Assembly (NCBI GenBank): GCA_937926105.1
Contig: CALANS010000182.1
Coordinates: 62,001 to 126,000, forward strand
DNA from: an uncultured Actinomycetes bacterium
Lineage (GTDB): Bacteria > Actinomycetota > Actinomycetes > Mycobacteriales > Nakamurellaceae
DNA: 64,000 nt
Direction: 5' to 3'
The notes under the pieces are model-generated. The model made no database searches and was not told the origin of the DNA. It was given only the letters and a program-made list of their open reading frames with translations. Both the position numbers and the translations under genes were made by a program. How positions within the stretch are numbered: position 1 is the first letter of the stretch; each line of letters starts with the position of its first letter. Below are positions 44,378 through 52,767 of the stretch, piece by piece.

Positions 44378-46377
44378 CGGGTGATCAGTAACGTCGCCAG
44401 CAGCCCTGCGCCGCCCATTGCGAGGTACAGCTGAACGCTGCCGGTATGCGCGCGCCGCACCCAGGACGACAGGGTGCGCACGCCCTGCACCACCGGCAGG
44501 TACATCCGCCGCTCGATGGCATCCTGAGCACGGGATCGATACGACGCCTGCTGGATCACGTATCGGGACTGGGGTGCGGTGCCGACTCGCAACTCGGTCT
44601 CCGGCTGCAGGATCGGGTCGAACACCCGCTGCAGCGGCTGTGCGTAGGAGGTTGCGGTGTACTGCATCCGCGGGCTCAACGTGTCCGCGCCACACGCCCA
44701 CAGGGCGCGCTCGACCGGACGGGACTGGGTCGGCCTACGGACCAGCACGGTGGCCAGCGCAATGGCCACCACCAGCGCCAACGCCAACAGGCCTGGTGCG
44801 ATGCTGCCCAGACCCTCGGGCAGCCGCAGCATCGCCGCGCCGATGGGTACCGCCGCGAAGGGTAGGTCGGCGGCCGCCGCCCGTACTGCTGGGTTCAGCA
44901 AGCCCGGCGCCAGTCCCAGGATCAGACACGCGAGCGCGGCGATGCCCATCCCGGCGAGCATGGTCGGCGGGGCCTCCCTGGCACGCATGGCCTCCGGCGA
45001 TCGCGCTCGCGCGAGGAATCCCACGCCGAATGCCTTCACCATGGTCATCACGCCGAGCCCGATCGCCAACGCCACCGCACCCATGGCCAGCGGGATCACC
45101 AGCGCCATGACGGTGTCAGCGCCGCGCGGGTAGTGGATCAGGCTCTGCAGCAGCAGCCATTCGCTGACGAAGCCGGCACCGACGGGCAGCCCGGCGGCGC
45201 CGAGCCCGGCGATGCCGAATCCGATCGTGGTCGCGGGCATCGGGCGGGCCAGGCCGCCGAGCCGGTCCAGGTCCCGCAGACCGGTGGCAACCAAGACGGA
45301 GCCGGCGGCGAGGAACGCGAGGGTCTTGAACGCGGCGTGCGTGCAGAGGTGGATCAGGGCGGCGGTGATGGCGATGGCCGCGATGTCCGGCCGATCTGAA
45401 CCCGCCAGCACCATGGCGGCACCGACGGCGATCATGACCAGCCCCATGTTCTCGGTCGTCGAGTAAGCGAGCAGCCGTTTGAGATCCGAGGTCACCGACG
45501 CGTGCAACACGCCGAACACCGCCGACCCGATGCCTACCAGCAGAACGAGCAATCCCCACCAGCGTGGGCCGGGGCCGAGAATGCCAACGGCGACCAGCAG
45601 CACCCCGTAGCAGCCCATGGCGACCATCGCTGCGCTCATCAGGGCGGACACCGGGCTCGGGGCCTCGGGATGTGCCCGGGGAAGCCACGCGTGCAGGGGG
45701 ACCAGTCCTGCCTTGGTGCCGAAGCCGATCAGGCAGGCGAGGAAGACGACCGTGCGGGTCCCCGCTGGCAGGGAGGCGGCCGCGCCCGTCAACGCTCCGA
45801 GGTCGGCGGTCTTGGCCACGGCCGCGAGCAGCAGCAGACCCACCAGGATGGCGGCATAGCTCAGATGGGTCAGGACCGCATACTGCAGACCTGCTACTCG
45901 GACCGCCGCTCGACGATGGTCGGCCAGCACCAGCACGGTCGATGTGGCAGCCATGAGTTCCCAGGCCAGTAGGAACGTCGGGACCGAGCCGGCGAGCGGA
46001 ACGGCGACGAGGGCGGCGGCGAACAGCGGGAGCATCGCCAGCGGGAAGCGGCCGATCCGTTCGGCGCGGGCATAACCCACCGTGTAACACCCGGCGGCCA
46101 ACGCAACCGCGCCGGTCAGCAGGGCGAAGAATCCGCCGAGTCCGGTGAGCCGCCAGTCGACTCCGACCAGGGGAAATAGCCAGTCGACGTGTCCGACGGC
46201 GGTCGAGCCCCCCAGCGCAGCGATCCCGACCGCGATCCCCGCTGCACCGACCGCCGTGGTGAGCGCCCCGGACACGATGGCCGCGGCGCCGCGATCGGCC
46301 ACCGCGGCGTCGCTCGTCGGCTTCGGCAGCGACTGGGTCGCGGTGGTCCCGCTCGGCTGTGACGACCCCGGGATCAT
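44374..46377 (-). CDS. HyfB/NuoL-like proton-pumping membrane subunit
   Basis: A 667-residue antiporter-like subunit with about 16 hydrophobic spans, matching Rv0083. Core motif GFGTKAGLVPLHAWLPRAHPEAPSPVSALMSAAMV, LLAWELMAATSTVLVL (with Glu) and LKRLLAYSTTENMGLVMI are intact. The C-terminus carries a soluble tail (residues about 560-650) with YTATSYAQPLQRVFDP, also found in HyfB/Hyc C proteins. ATG 46377 overlaps the small-subunit stop (ATGA). The N-terminal 35 residues are Ser/Thr/Gln/Pro-rich and precede the first span. Confidence 0.9.
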   Translation of the reverse strand: MIPGSSQPSGTTATQSLPKPTSDAAVADRGAAAIVSGALTTAVGAAGIAVGIAALGGSTAVGHVDWLFPLVGVDWRLTGLGGFFALLTGAVALAAGCYTVGYARAERIGRFPLAMLPLFAAALVAVPLAGSVPTFLLAWELMAATSTVLVLADHRRAAVRVAGLQYAVLTHLSYAAILVGLLLLAAVAKTADLGALTGAAASLPAGTRTVVFLACLIGFGTKAGLVPLHAWLPRAHPEAPSPVSALMSAAMVAMGCYGVLLVAVGILGPGPRWWGLLVLLVGIGSAVFGVLHASVTSDLKRLLAYSTTENMGLVMIAVGAAMVLAGSDRPDIAAIAITAALIHLCTHAAFKTLAFLAAGSVLVATGLRDLDRLGGLARPMPATTIGFGIAGLGAAGLPVGAGFVSEWLLLQSLIHYPRGADTVMALVIPLAMGAVALAIGLGVMTMVKAFGVGFLARARSPEAMRAREAPPTMLAGMGIAALACLILGLAPGLLNPAVRAAAADLPFAAVPIGAAMLRLPEGLGSIAPGLLALALVVAIALATVLVRRPTQSRPVERALWACGADTLSPRMQYTATSYAQPLQRVFDPILQPETELRVGTAPQSRYVIQQASYRSRAQDAIERRMYLPVVQGVRTLSSWVRRAHTGSVQLYLAMGGAGLLATLLITR

Positions 46378-46853
46378 CGACCCGTCACCGACCGCAGCGC
46401 GGCGACAATCTGGTCGGGGGAGGGAGGACAACCGGGGACTTCCACATCGGTGCCTATGACATCGCGGACCGAACCGGCAACCCCGTAGCCACGCGCAAAG
46501 ACGCCGCAGTTGCGCGCGCAGTCGCCGACGGCGATCACCAGGCGCGGCTCCGGTACCGCGTCCCTGGTGTTACGCAGCGGCTGTTCCATGTTTCGGGTGA
46601 CCACCCCGGTCACCAGCAGCGCGTCGGCATGACGCGGTGAGGCGACCAGCCGCGCGCCATAGCGTTCCGCGTCGTAGACCGGTCCAAAGGCGCTGGCGAT
46701 CTCGATCTCGCATCCGTTGCATGAGCCGGCATCGACATGCCGCAGTTGCAGCGATCCGCGGACGCCGGCGGGCGGCTGCATCGCCGGAGTTGGTCGTTCC
46801 GGCGCCGGCTCAGCGATTCGAGTAATCCGGCGGATGCGCCCTAGCCACCTCAT
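46374..46853 (-). CDS. NuoB/HycG-like Fe-S small subunit
   Basis: A 159-residue member of the NADH dehydrogenase 20 kDa/hydrogenase small-subunit family, matching Rv0082. Cysteines for the N2-type [4Fe-4S] cluster are all present: DAGSCNGCEIE, GDCARNCGVF and PGCPPSPDQ. So the electron-transfer cluster next to the large subunit is kept although the large subunit has lost its NiFe ligands. ATG 46853 is chosen because upstream residues are basic and unlike the family. It follows the ArsR gene by 91 bases, in the same direction. Confidence 0.88.
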   Translation of the reverse strand: MRWLGRIRRITRIAEPAPERPTPAMQPPAGVRGSLQLRHVDAGSCNGCEIEIASAFGPVYDAERYGARLVASPRHADALLVTGVVTRNMEQPLRNTRDAVPEPRLVIAVGDCARNCGVFARGYGVAGSVRDVIGTDVEVPGCPPSPDQIVAALRSVTGR

Positions 46854-46944
46854 GCCGCGTCGCTCACGCCGGATTGTTCGCTTCGCGCTTCGCTCATCGG
46901 ACCTGGTGCTTCGTGCTGACGGTCCTGGCTCCCTTCGGTGTGGT

Positions 46945-47277
46945 TCACCGCGGATCCTCGCGCAGGTCATCCAGCAGGCCCATCCGGTCGCTGAGCATTT
47001 CGGTCAGCACTGCACGCGCCGCCGCCATCAGATCCGCGATCAGGGGACTGGCCAGGCTATAGAAGACCGTGGTGCCCTGCTTGCGACTGATCAACACACC
47101 CGCGCGACGCAGCACGCCGAGCTGTTGAGACAGATGTGATGGCTCCAGCCCGACATCGGGCTGCAATTCGCCAACGGATCGTTCGCCGTCGGCCAGCAGT
47201 TCCAGTACCCGGATGCGGGCCGGGTGACCCAGGGTGCGAAAGAACTCTGCCTTGAGTTCGTGTAGCGGCGTTGTCAT
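46945..47277 (-). CDS. ArsR-family transcriptional regulator, Rv0081-like
   Basis: A 110-residue winged-helix regulator. The HTH ERSVGELQPDVGLEPSHLSQQLGVLRRAGVLISRKQGTTVFYSL is canonical. There are no cysteines at all, so it is not a thiol-coordinated metal sensor. Rv0081 of M. tuberculosis, which heads the same gene set and is part of the hypoxia response, is the closest match by context. It is first in the minus-strand operon and likely autoregulates through the AT-rich palindrome at 47378-47397, about 100 bases upstream of its start. Confidence 0.9.
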   Translation of the reverse strand: MTTPLHELKAEFFRTLGHPARIRVLELLADGERSVGELQPDVGLEPSHLSQQLGVLRRAGVLISRKQGTTVFYSLASPLIADLMAAARAVLTEMLSDRMGLLDDLREDPR

Positions 47278-47377
47278 CGATCCCGACCAGGCGGACTGCG
47301 GTGATCGGGTGGATTGCTGCGATACACGGGTTCCTCTCGACCGCCGAAGGCTTGGCGGAGCAAAGTACCAGCTTATA

Positions 47378-47397
47378 ACTTGACAATATTATCAGGT
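47378..47397 (-). promoter_or_regulatory. AT-rich palindrome, likely ArsR operator
   Basis: ACTTGACAATATTATCAGGT matches its own reverse complement at 16 of 20 positions; the core TGAYAATATTRTCA is symmetric apart from transitions. Size and AT content suit a dimeric ArsR-type regulator. It would control the downstream minus-strand operon. Confidence 0.6.
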
Positions 47398-47445
47398 AGC
47401 AGACGACAGGGCGCCGGGGTGCTGACCACCGAATGCGACGCCTGG

Positions 47446-47474
47446 TTTGAGCCGCCTGCGCTCTCTGGCAGAAT
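47446..47474 (+). promoter_or_regulatory. rpsP promoter
   Basis: The -35 TTTGAG and -10 CAGAAT are spaced 17 bases. The context TCTGGCAGAATG closely matches TCTGGCACAATG upstream of rplS in this window, so both ribosomal genes share a promoter type with an extended TGG before the -10. Confidence 0.55.
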
Positions 47475-47634
47475 GTGATCCGTCACGGTCGCATCCGGCC
47501 CCTCTCACCGGGCGCGGCCGCCATTGGTGTGCCGACGACCGCTACCCCACGCGGACCTCGGCGCCCGCCGCACGACGGGACCGCGTCAGCCTGACGGCCG
47601 CCCGTCACACATCGCAAGGAGTACACCGCACACC

Positions 47635-48108
47635 GTGGCTGTCAAGATCAAGCTCGCGCGCATCGGCAAGATCCGTGAGCCGTTCTACCGTGTTGTCATT
47701 GCAGACTCCCGTACCCGGCGCGGCGGCCGGGCCATCGAACTGGTCGGCAAGTACCAGCCCAAGGCCGAGCCGAGCCTCATCGAGATCAACTCGGAGCGGG
47801 TGCAGTACTGGCTGGGAGTCGGCGCGCAGCCGACTGAGTCGGTGCTGGCCCTGCTGAAGGTCACCGGGGATTGGCAGAAGTTCAAGGGTCTGCCGGGCGC
47901 CGAGGGCACCCTCAAGCCGCAGCCGGCGAAGGTCGACAAGCGGGCCCGCTACGAGGCTGCGCTGGCCGCGATCGGTGGCGACGACGCCTCCGCAGCGACC
48001 ACGCCGAAGAAGAAGCCCGCCAAGAAGGCCAGCAGCGACGACACCGCCGAGGCACCCGCCGAGGCGGCCGCGGAGCCCGCCGAGGCCGCGGCCACCGACG
48101 AGGCCTGA
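47635..48108 (+). CDS. rpsP: 30S ribosomal protein S16
   Basis: A 157-residue protein. The conserved S16 core [33 protein letters not shown]...LGYYxP-type GKYQPK is in residues 1-85. The C-terminal extension (about 55 residues) is Lys-rich then Ala/Glu/Pro-rich ([20 protein letters not shown]), common in actinobacterial S16. GTG 47635 is the start by alignment; AAGGAG (47616-47621) lies 13 bases upstream, a rather long spacing. It heads the rpsP-khpA-rimM-trmD operon. Confidence 0.96.
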   Translation: MAVKIKLARIGKIREPFYRVVIADSRTRRGGRAIELVGKYQPKAEPSLIEINSERVQYWLGVGAQPTESVLALLKVTGDWQKFKGLPGAEGTLKPQPAKVDKRARYEAALAAIGGDDASAATTPKKKPAKKASSDDTAEAPAEAAAEPAEAAATDEA

Positions 48109-48113
48109 TCGAC

Positions 48114-48356
48114 GTGGGCACCCTGGAAGAGGCGCTGGATCACCTGGTGCGCGGCATCGTCGAGCACGACGAGGACGTCCGGGTGGAGATGACCACGGGC
48201 CGCCGGGGCCGCACCCTGCAGGTGCACGTGCACCCCGACGATCTGGGCAAGGTCATCGGCCGAGGCGGTCGAACCGCGACCGCGCTGCGCACCGTGATGA
48301 CCGCCGTCGGCGGGAGGGGTCTGCGGGTCGACGTCGTCGACACGGACCGTCGATAG
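48114..48356 (+). CDS. khpA: KH-domain RNA-binding protein KhpA
   Basis: An 80-residue single KH-domain protein. The GxxG loop is in GKVIGRGGRTATALRTV, preceded by LQVHVHPDDL, typical of KhpA/YlqC, which binds RNA with KhpB and affects cell division and translation in Gram-positive bacteria. It starts 5 bases after rpsP with GTG 48114. Its position between rpsP and rimM is conserved in actinobacteria and firmicutes. Confidence 0.93.
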   Translation: MGTLEEALDHLVRGIVEHDEDVRVEMTTGRRGRTLQVHVHPDDLGKVIGRGGRTATALRTVMTAVGGRGLRVDVVDTDRR

Positions 48357-48423
48357 CCGTCACCGGTGCGAGCCACGGGCGTGCGCTGGCGGTGGTGATC
48401 CCCATGCTGGGAAGTGCTGGAAA

Positions 48424-49011
48424 ATGACGTCTCGATCGGACCAAGATCACCGCGACCTGCGGAAACGCGGGCCGGCCGCGATCGAGACGGCAAAAAACAG
48501 CGGATCCTTGATCGTGGTGGGGCGGATCGGGCGTCCGCACGGGATCCGCGGTGACGTTACCGTGCAGGTACGCACCGACGACCCGGACGCACGATTCGCC
48601 CCCGGCTCCGTGCTGCTGACTGACCCGGCCGAGCACGGTCCGCTGATCGTCGAACGCACCGGCCGTTCCGGGCACATCACCCTGATGCACCTGCAGGGCG
48701 TCGACGACCGGGATGCGGCCGAGGCGCTGCGCGGCACCCTGCTGCAGATCGAGGCCGACGAACTACCCGAACTCGGCGACGACGACGAGTATTACGACCA
48801 CCAGCTGGTCGGGCTGCGGGTGTTGCGCATCGACGGCGACGATCTGGGGACGGTGACGGACATCCTGCACCCCCCCGCGTCGCCGGTGCTGGTGGTCACC
48901 CGGCCGGATGGAAGCGAGGAGCTGGTGCCGTTCGTGGCTGCCATCGTGCCGGAGGTGCACCTGGATCGCGGCACGATCGTGATCGACCCGCCCGACGGCA
49001 TGTTCGCCTGA
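48424..49011 (+). CDS. rimM: 16S rRNA processing protein RimM
   Basis: A 195-residue RimM with the N-terminal beta-barrel ([18 protein letters not shown]...) and the C-terminal PRC barrel ([22 protein letters not shown]). It helps mature the 30S head and binds S19. The ATG at 48424 adds about 28 polar residues before the conserved start; an internal TTG at 48508 would fit the family's usual N-terminus. A 67-base gap separates it from khpA. Confidence 0.93.
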   Translation: MTSRSDQDHRDLRKRGPAAIETAKNSGSLIVVGRIGRPHGIRGDVTVQVRTDDPDARFAPGSVLLTDPAEHGPLIVERTGRSGHITLMHLQGVDDRDAAEALRGTLLQIEADELPELGDDDEYYDHQLVGLRVLRIDGDDLGTVTDILHPPASPVLVVTRPDGSEELVPFVAAIVPEVHLDRGTIVIDPPDGMFA

Positions 49012-49036
49012 ACGCCCGGCGTCACAGGGTCGGCAG

Positions 49037-49870
49037 ATGCGTATCGACGTAGTCACCATCTTCCCCGGGTACCTGGCACCCCTGTCGGAATCGCTGATCG
49101 GCAGGGCCATCGGTGACGGGATCATCGAGTTGGCCGTGCACGATCTGCGAGCCTGGACCACCGACCCACATCACAGCGTGGACGACACCCCCTACGGCGG
49201 CGGGCCCGGCATGGTGATGCGGCCGGACGTCTGGGGTCGCGCATTGGACGACGTGCTGGCGCCGGATGCGACGCTGGTGATCCCCACCCCCTCCGGGGAA
49301 CCGTTCACCCAGCGGGTTGCCACCGAACTGAGCGCGCAGCCACACCTGGTGTTCGCCTGCGGCCGGTACGAGGGCATCGATGCCCGGGTCGCGACCGGCG
49401 CCGCCCGCACCGTCACGGTCCGCGAGCTGTCCATCGGGGATTACGTGCTGGCCGGGGGAGAGGCGGCGGTCCTGGTGATGGTCGAGGCCATCGGCCGGCT
49501 GCTGCCCGGCGTGCTCGGCAACGCCGACTCGGCCGGCGACGACTCGTTTTCGCACGGCCCGAACGGGCCGGTGCTGCTGGAGGGGCCGGTCTATACCAGG
49601 CCCGCCTCGTATCGGGATCTGGGCGTGCCCGAGGTGCTGCTGTCCGGCAACCATGCCGCCATCGCCCGCTGGCGCCGGGACGAATCGCTGCGGCGCACCG
49701 CTGCGCATCGGCTCGACCTGCTGGCTGCCCTGACCGCCGACGACTGTGACACCGCCGACCTGGACGTGCTGCTCGACCTCGGCGTCGCGCCGCCACCCGG
49801 CCTGGCCGAGCGGGTCGCCGCCGAACGGGCCGCGCGCGAGGCCAAGCGCCGCCGACGCCGCTCGCACTGA
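49037..49870 (+). CDS. trmD: tRNA (guanine-N1)-methyltransferase TrmD
   Basis: A 277-residue SPOUT methyltransferase that makes m1G37 in tRNA. Motifs include [16 protein letters not shown] at the N-terminus, [26 protein letters not shown] and the knot [31 protein letters not shown]. The C-terminus has the [20 protein letters not shown] tRNA-recognition helix and ends in basic Lys-Arg. It closes the rpsP-khpA-rimM-trmD group. In related genomes rplS follows; here a repeat and an ArsR-MFS pair intervene. Confidence 0.96.
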   Translation: MRIDVVTIFPGYLAPLSESLIGRAIGDGIIELAVHDLRAWTTDPHHSVDDTPYGGGPGMVMRPDVWGRALDDVLAPDATLVIPTPSGEPFTQRVATELSAQPHLVFACGRYEGIDARVATGAARTVTVRELSIGDYVLAGGEAAVLVMVEAIGRLLPGVLGNADSAGDDSFSHGPNGPVLLEGPVYTRPASYRDLGVPEVLLSGNHAAIARWRRDESLRRTAAHRLDLLAALTADDCDTADLDVLLDLGVAPPPGLAERVAAERAAREAKRRRRRSH

Positions 49871-49884
49871 CTCCTGGCTCGCGG

Positions 49885-49990
49885 GTGCCGGCCCAGCACC
49901 GGTCGGTGCCGACTTGGTGCCGGTCGGTGCCGGCCCCGTGCCGGCCCAGCACCGGTCGGTGCCGACTTGGTGCCGGTCGGTGCCGGCCCC
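49885..49990 (+). repeat. Two exact 53-bp direct repeats
   Basis: Two adjacent copies of a 53-bp unit starting GTGCCGGCCCAGCACCGGTC (49885-49937 and 49938-49990) with a short third start at 49991. Each unit contains internal GGTGCCG steps every 10-20 bases. It lies right after trmD, before the AT-rich operator of the ArsR-type regulator. Confidence 0.88.
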
Positions 49991-50066
49991 GTGCCCGATG
50001 CCATGTCTCGGAGGATCCCATCGGTCGGCAAGGAGGATCTGCAAACAAATCCTTGCAAAGAAGAGT

Positions 50067-50086
50067 ATGCAAAGATAGATTTGCAT
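50067..50086 (+). promoter_or_regulatory. TGCAAA-type palindromic operator
   Basis: ATGCAAA-GATAGA-TTTGCAT is a perfect inverted repeat (50067-50086) that overlaps the ribosome binding region, ending 2 bases before the GTG of the regulator gene. Two further TGCAAA motifs (near 50040 and 50054) lie upstream, giving four half-sites. The region is AT-rich compared with its surroundings. A probable autoregulatory site. Confidence 0.7.
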
Positions 50087-50088
50087 TC

Positions 50089-50757
50089 GTGACGGAGGAC
50101 GTGACACCGGCCGGTGCCGAGCAGGCGGCCGGAGAGCAACTGATCGTCGGCCCGGCTGCGCTCAAGGGCCTGGCGCACCCGCTCCGGATGCGGCTGCTCA
50201 CCGAGTTGCACGACCGGGGTCGCGCCACCGCGACCCAGCTGGCCGACGCGCTCGGCGAGTCCAGCGGCGCCACCAGCTACCACCTGCGCCAGCTGCACCG
50301 GCACGGGTTCATCGTCGAGGACGACACGACCGGCTCGGGCCGGGAGCGCTTCTGGCGCCCGGTCCCCGGCGGCTGGAACCTGCCGGTGCTGGACCTGGCC
50401 GAGGATGCCGCCAGCGGTGCGGCCCTGGACCTGGTGGTGCAGGAACAGCTGCTGGACGAGACCCGGCGGGCGATCGAGGTGATGCGGCGAGCCCGGGAAT
50501 GGCCCCAGGAGTGGCGGGACTCGGTGCGCCGCATGGAGACTCGGCTCGCCCTGACCCCCGAGCAGGTCAGCGCCCTGCACGCCGACCTGGACGAGCTCAT
50601 CGATCGGTACCGGCTCATCGCGGGAGCGCCCGGTTCTCGACGGGTGGTGCTGACCATCAACACCACGCCGACCGAGCATCCCGGATACCCCACCGGGGAA
50701 GTGACGGACGACGACGCCCAGGGCGTGGTGCCGGACGGCCCACAGGACCACCGGTGA
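50089..50757 (+). CDS. ArsR-type winged-helix regulator
   Basis: A 222-residue regulator. The HTH is ALKGLAHPLRMRLLTELHDRGRATATQLADALGESSGATSYHLRQL (residues about 20-65) followed by a wing RERFWRPVPGGW. The remainder is helical, possibly for dimerisation or ligand binding. GTG 50089 follows the TGCAAA palindrome. Its TGA shares an A with the ATG of the MFS gene, forming a regulator-transporter pair. A drug or metabolite-responsive repressor of the MFS gene is the likely role. A different start, GTG 50101, is possible. Confidence 0.86.
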   Translation: MTEDVTPAGAEQAAGEQLIVGPAALKGLAHPLRMRLLTELHDRGRATATQLADALGESSGATSYHLRQLHRHGFIVEDDTTGSGRERFWRPVPGGWNLPVLDLAEDAASGAALDLVVQEQLLDETRRAIEVMRRAREWPQEWRDSVRRMETRLALTPEQVSALHADLDELIDRYRLIAGAPGSRRVVLTINTTPTEHPGYPTGEVTDDDAQGVVPDGPQDHR

Positions 50758-52055
50758 TGCCACCGAGCGCCCAGCCGACCATCGCGCCCGACCCGCGAAC
50801 CCAGAAGGGATCGTCTCGGCTGGGTGGCCCGTTCTGGCGACTCTTCGCCTCCAGCAGCGCCTCCAATCTGTCCGACGGCGTGCTGCAGGCGGCCCTGCCG
50901 CTGCTGGCCGCCACGCTCACCCGCGACCCGCTCGCCGTCTCGGCCCTGGCATCGCTGGCGTTCCTGCCCTGGCTGCTGTTCGCGCTGCCCGCGGGCACGC
51001 TGGTGGACCGAATCAACCGGCGCACCGCCATGGCCGCGGCCAACATCGGACGCGGGGTGCTGCTGGCCGGCATGGCGGTCGCGGTCTCGACGGGGCTGGC
51101 GTCGCTGCCGCTGCTGTACGTGCTGGCGTTCCTGCTGGGGTGTGCCGAGACGATCTACGACAGCGCGGCCCGCGCCATGCTGCCCGCCGTCATCGACCGC
51201 TCCCAACTCGAACGCGGCAACAGCCTGCTGACCACCGCCGAGAGCGTCGGCAACATCTTCCTGGGTGCCCCGATCGGCGCCTGGTTGTTCGCGATCGCGG
51301 CGTCGATCCCGTTGTGGGGCAACGCCGGCGCCTACCTGCTGGCGGCCGGGCTGATCCTGATCGTGGCGGGCCGGTTCCGGCCGGAGCGGGCCCGGCGCAC
51401 CTCGGTGCGGGCCGACATGGCCGAGGGGCTGCGCTGGCTGGCCAGGCACCGCCTGCTGCGCACGCTGATGGTGACGGTGGGTGCCGCCGCCCTGTTGCAG
51501 TCCATGGTCAACGGGATCATGGTGCTGTTCGCCCTGGAGAACCTGGGCCTGTCCGAACGCGGCTTCGGGGTGCTGCTGGCGGTCGCCGGGGTGGGCGCCG
51601 TGATCGGTTCGGTGCTGAGCCCCCGGCTGACCCGGCTGCTCGGTCGGCCGCGCGCGATGGGTCTGTGCGACCTGGTGGGTTCGCTGGCGCTGGCGGTGAT
51701 GGCCCTGGTCCAGCTGCCGGCGGTGGGCATGATCATGTTCGCGGTGTCGGCCGGGACCGTGTCGGCGTTCAATGTGCAGATCATGTCGGTGCGCCAGGCG
51801 ATCATCCCGGAGGCGTTGTTCGGCCGGGTGCAGGGCGCCTACCGCACGGTCATCTGGGGCGGCATCCCGCTGGGCACGCTGGCCGGGGGCGCGCTGGGCG
51901 GGGCGTTCGGCCTGACGACCGTGTTTGCGGTGGCCGGCGGCGCCGGGGCCGTGGTGTCGCTGGGGACCTGGTGGATCCTGCATCGGCATCGCGCGATGAT
52001 CGACGCGGCGTTCGACACCGACCCGGCGCCTGAAGCCGACCCCGTGGCCCACTGA
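50757..52055 (+). CDS. MFS transporter (MFS_3-like exporter)
   Basis: A 432-residue major facilitator with about 12 spans. Loop motif GTLVDRINRRTAMAAANIGRG (motif A) is at residues about 82-103, and CAETIYDSAARAMLPAVIDRSQLERGNSLLTTAESVGNI is typical of the MFS_3/enterobactin exporter-like group. It is coupled by TGATG to the ArsR-type regulator. The pair interrupts the trmD-rplS neighbourhood conserved elsewhere. Substrate unknown; efflux of a toxic compound is likely. Confidence 0.88.
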   Translation: MPPSAQPTIAPDPRTQKGSSRLGGPFWRLFASSSASNLSDGVLQAALPLLAATLTRDPLAVSALASLAFLPWLLFALPAGTLVDRINRRTAMAAANIGRGVLLAGMAVAVSTGLASLPLLYVLAFLLGCAETIYDSAARAMLPAVIDRSQLERGNSLLTTAESVGNIFLGAPIGAWLFAIAASIPLWGNAGAYLLAAGLILIVAGRFRPERARRTSVRADMAEGLRWLARHRLLRTLMVTVGAAALLQSMVNGIMVLFALENLGLSERGFGVLLAVAGVGAVIGSVLSPRLTRLLGRPRAMGLCDLVGSLALAVMALVQLPAVGMIMFAVSAGTVSAFNVQIMSVRQAIIPEALFGRVQGAYRTVIWGGIPLGTLAGGALGGAFGLTTVFAVAGGAGAVVSLGTWWILHRHRAMIDAAFDTDPAPEADPVAH

Positions 52056-52087
52056 GCGCCGATTTCGGTTCGGCCGGCCTCGTCTGG

Positions 52088-52093
52088 CACAAT
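52088..52093 (+). promoter_or_regulatory. rplS promoter -10 element
   Basis: CACAAT within TCTGGCACAATG, near-identical to the rpsP -10 context. A weak -35 TTCGGT lies 18 bases upstream (52064-52069). The resulting leader of about 160 bases precedes rplS and could carry regulation by L19. Confidence 0.45.
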
Positions 52094-52259
52094 GGAGCGG
52101 TTGCCGAGCGCCGGATCAGTGCAAGCGCGCATCGGTGAGAACCCGCAGTACGTCAGCCGCCGGCCCCACAGGTCGTCGGCGCTGACTGCCGCCCGTCCCA
52201 TCCCGGGCCGGGCGTGAAAGCCCACGAGTTGCACGACGCAGGAAGTCGACGAGGTCATC

Positions 52260-52613
52260 ATGAACACGCTGGACGCGCTGGACGCGGGATCGCTCCGCGA
52301 CGACATTCCCGACTTCCGCCCCGGTGACTCGGTCAAGGTTCACGTGAAGGTCATCGAGGGTTCGCGCTCTCGGGTGCAGGTCTTCGCCGGCCACGTGATC
52401 CGCCGGCAGGGCGGGGGCATTCGGGAGACCTTCACCGTCCGCAAGATCAGCTTCGGCGTCGGCGTGGAACGCACCTTCCCGGTGCACTCGCCGAACGTGG
52501 AGAAGATCGAGGTCGTCACCCGCGGTGACGTGCGGCGCGCGAAGCTGTACTACCTGCGCGGCCTGCGCGGCAAGGCCGCCAAGATCAAGGAAAAGCGCGA
52601 GACCGCCCGCTGA
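52260..52613 (+). CDS. rplS: 50S ribosomal protein L19
   Basis: A 117-residue L19. Conserved core: [61 protein letters not shown] and C-terminal [22 protein letters not shown]. It sits at the 30S-50S interface. It is preceded by its own promoter rather than read from trmD. An inverted repeat GATCCC...GGGATC just after the stop (52612-52640) could end the transcript. Confidence 0.97.
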   Translation: MNTLDALDAGSLRDDIPDFRPGDSVKVHVKVIEGSRSRVQVFAGHVIRRQGGGIRETFTVRKISFGVGVERTFPVHSPNVEKIEVVTRGDVRRAKLYYLRGLRGKAAKIKEKRETAR

Positions 52614-52767
52614 TCCCGGGACCCGCCGTCCAGGGGATCTGCGCGTCCCCGTCGATGGTGGTCACCGTCTGGTGGCGCCGCCGGTCCGCGCATCGCTGCT
52701 GGTATCGCCGACGCGCCACCCGCGGGCTCATACCGAGCCAACATCACACCCCGTAGCCTGATCGGTG

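Larger units (their letters stand above)
47278..47634 (+). promoter_or_regulatory. Divergent promoter region between ArsR operon and rpsP
   Basis: This 357-base gap holds no supported gene. It contains the ArsR operator palindrome (47378-47397, AT-rich in an otherwise GC-rich region) and, facing rpsP, a promoter with -35 TTTGAG (47446-47451), 17 bases, and -10 CAGAAT (47469-47474). The rpsP leader would be about 150 bases long. Confidence 0.6.

Noticed and set aside
39740..46853. Functional formate hydrogenlyase/hydrogenase-4
   Set aside because: The large subunit lacks all NiFe-binding cysteines, and no maturation or formate dehydrogenase genes are adjacent.
49885..49990. Possible CRISPR array
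   Set aside because: Two adjacent 53-bp copies have no spacers and no cas genes are nearby; it is a tandem duplication.
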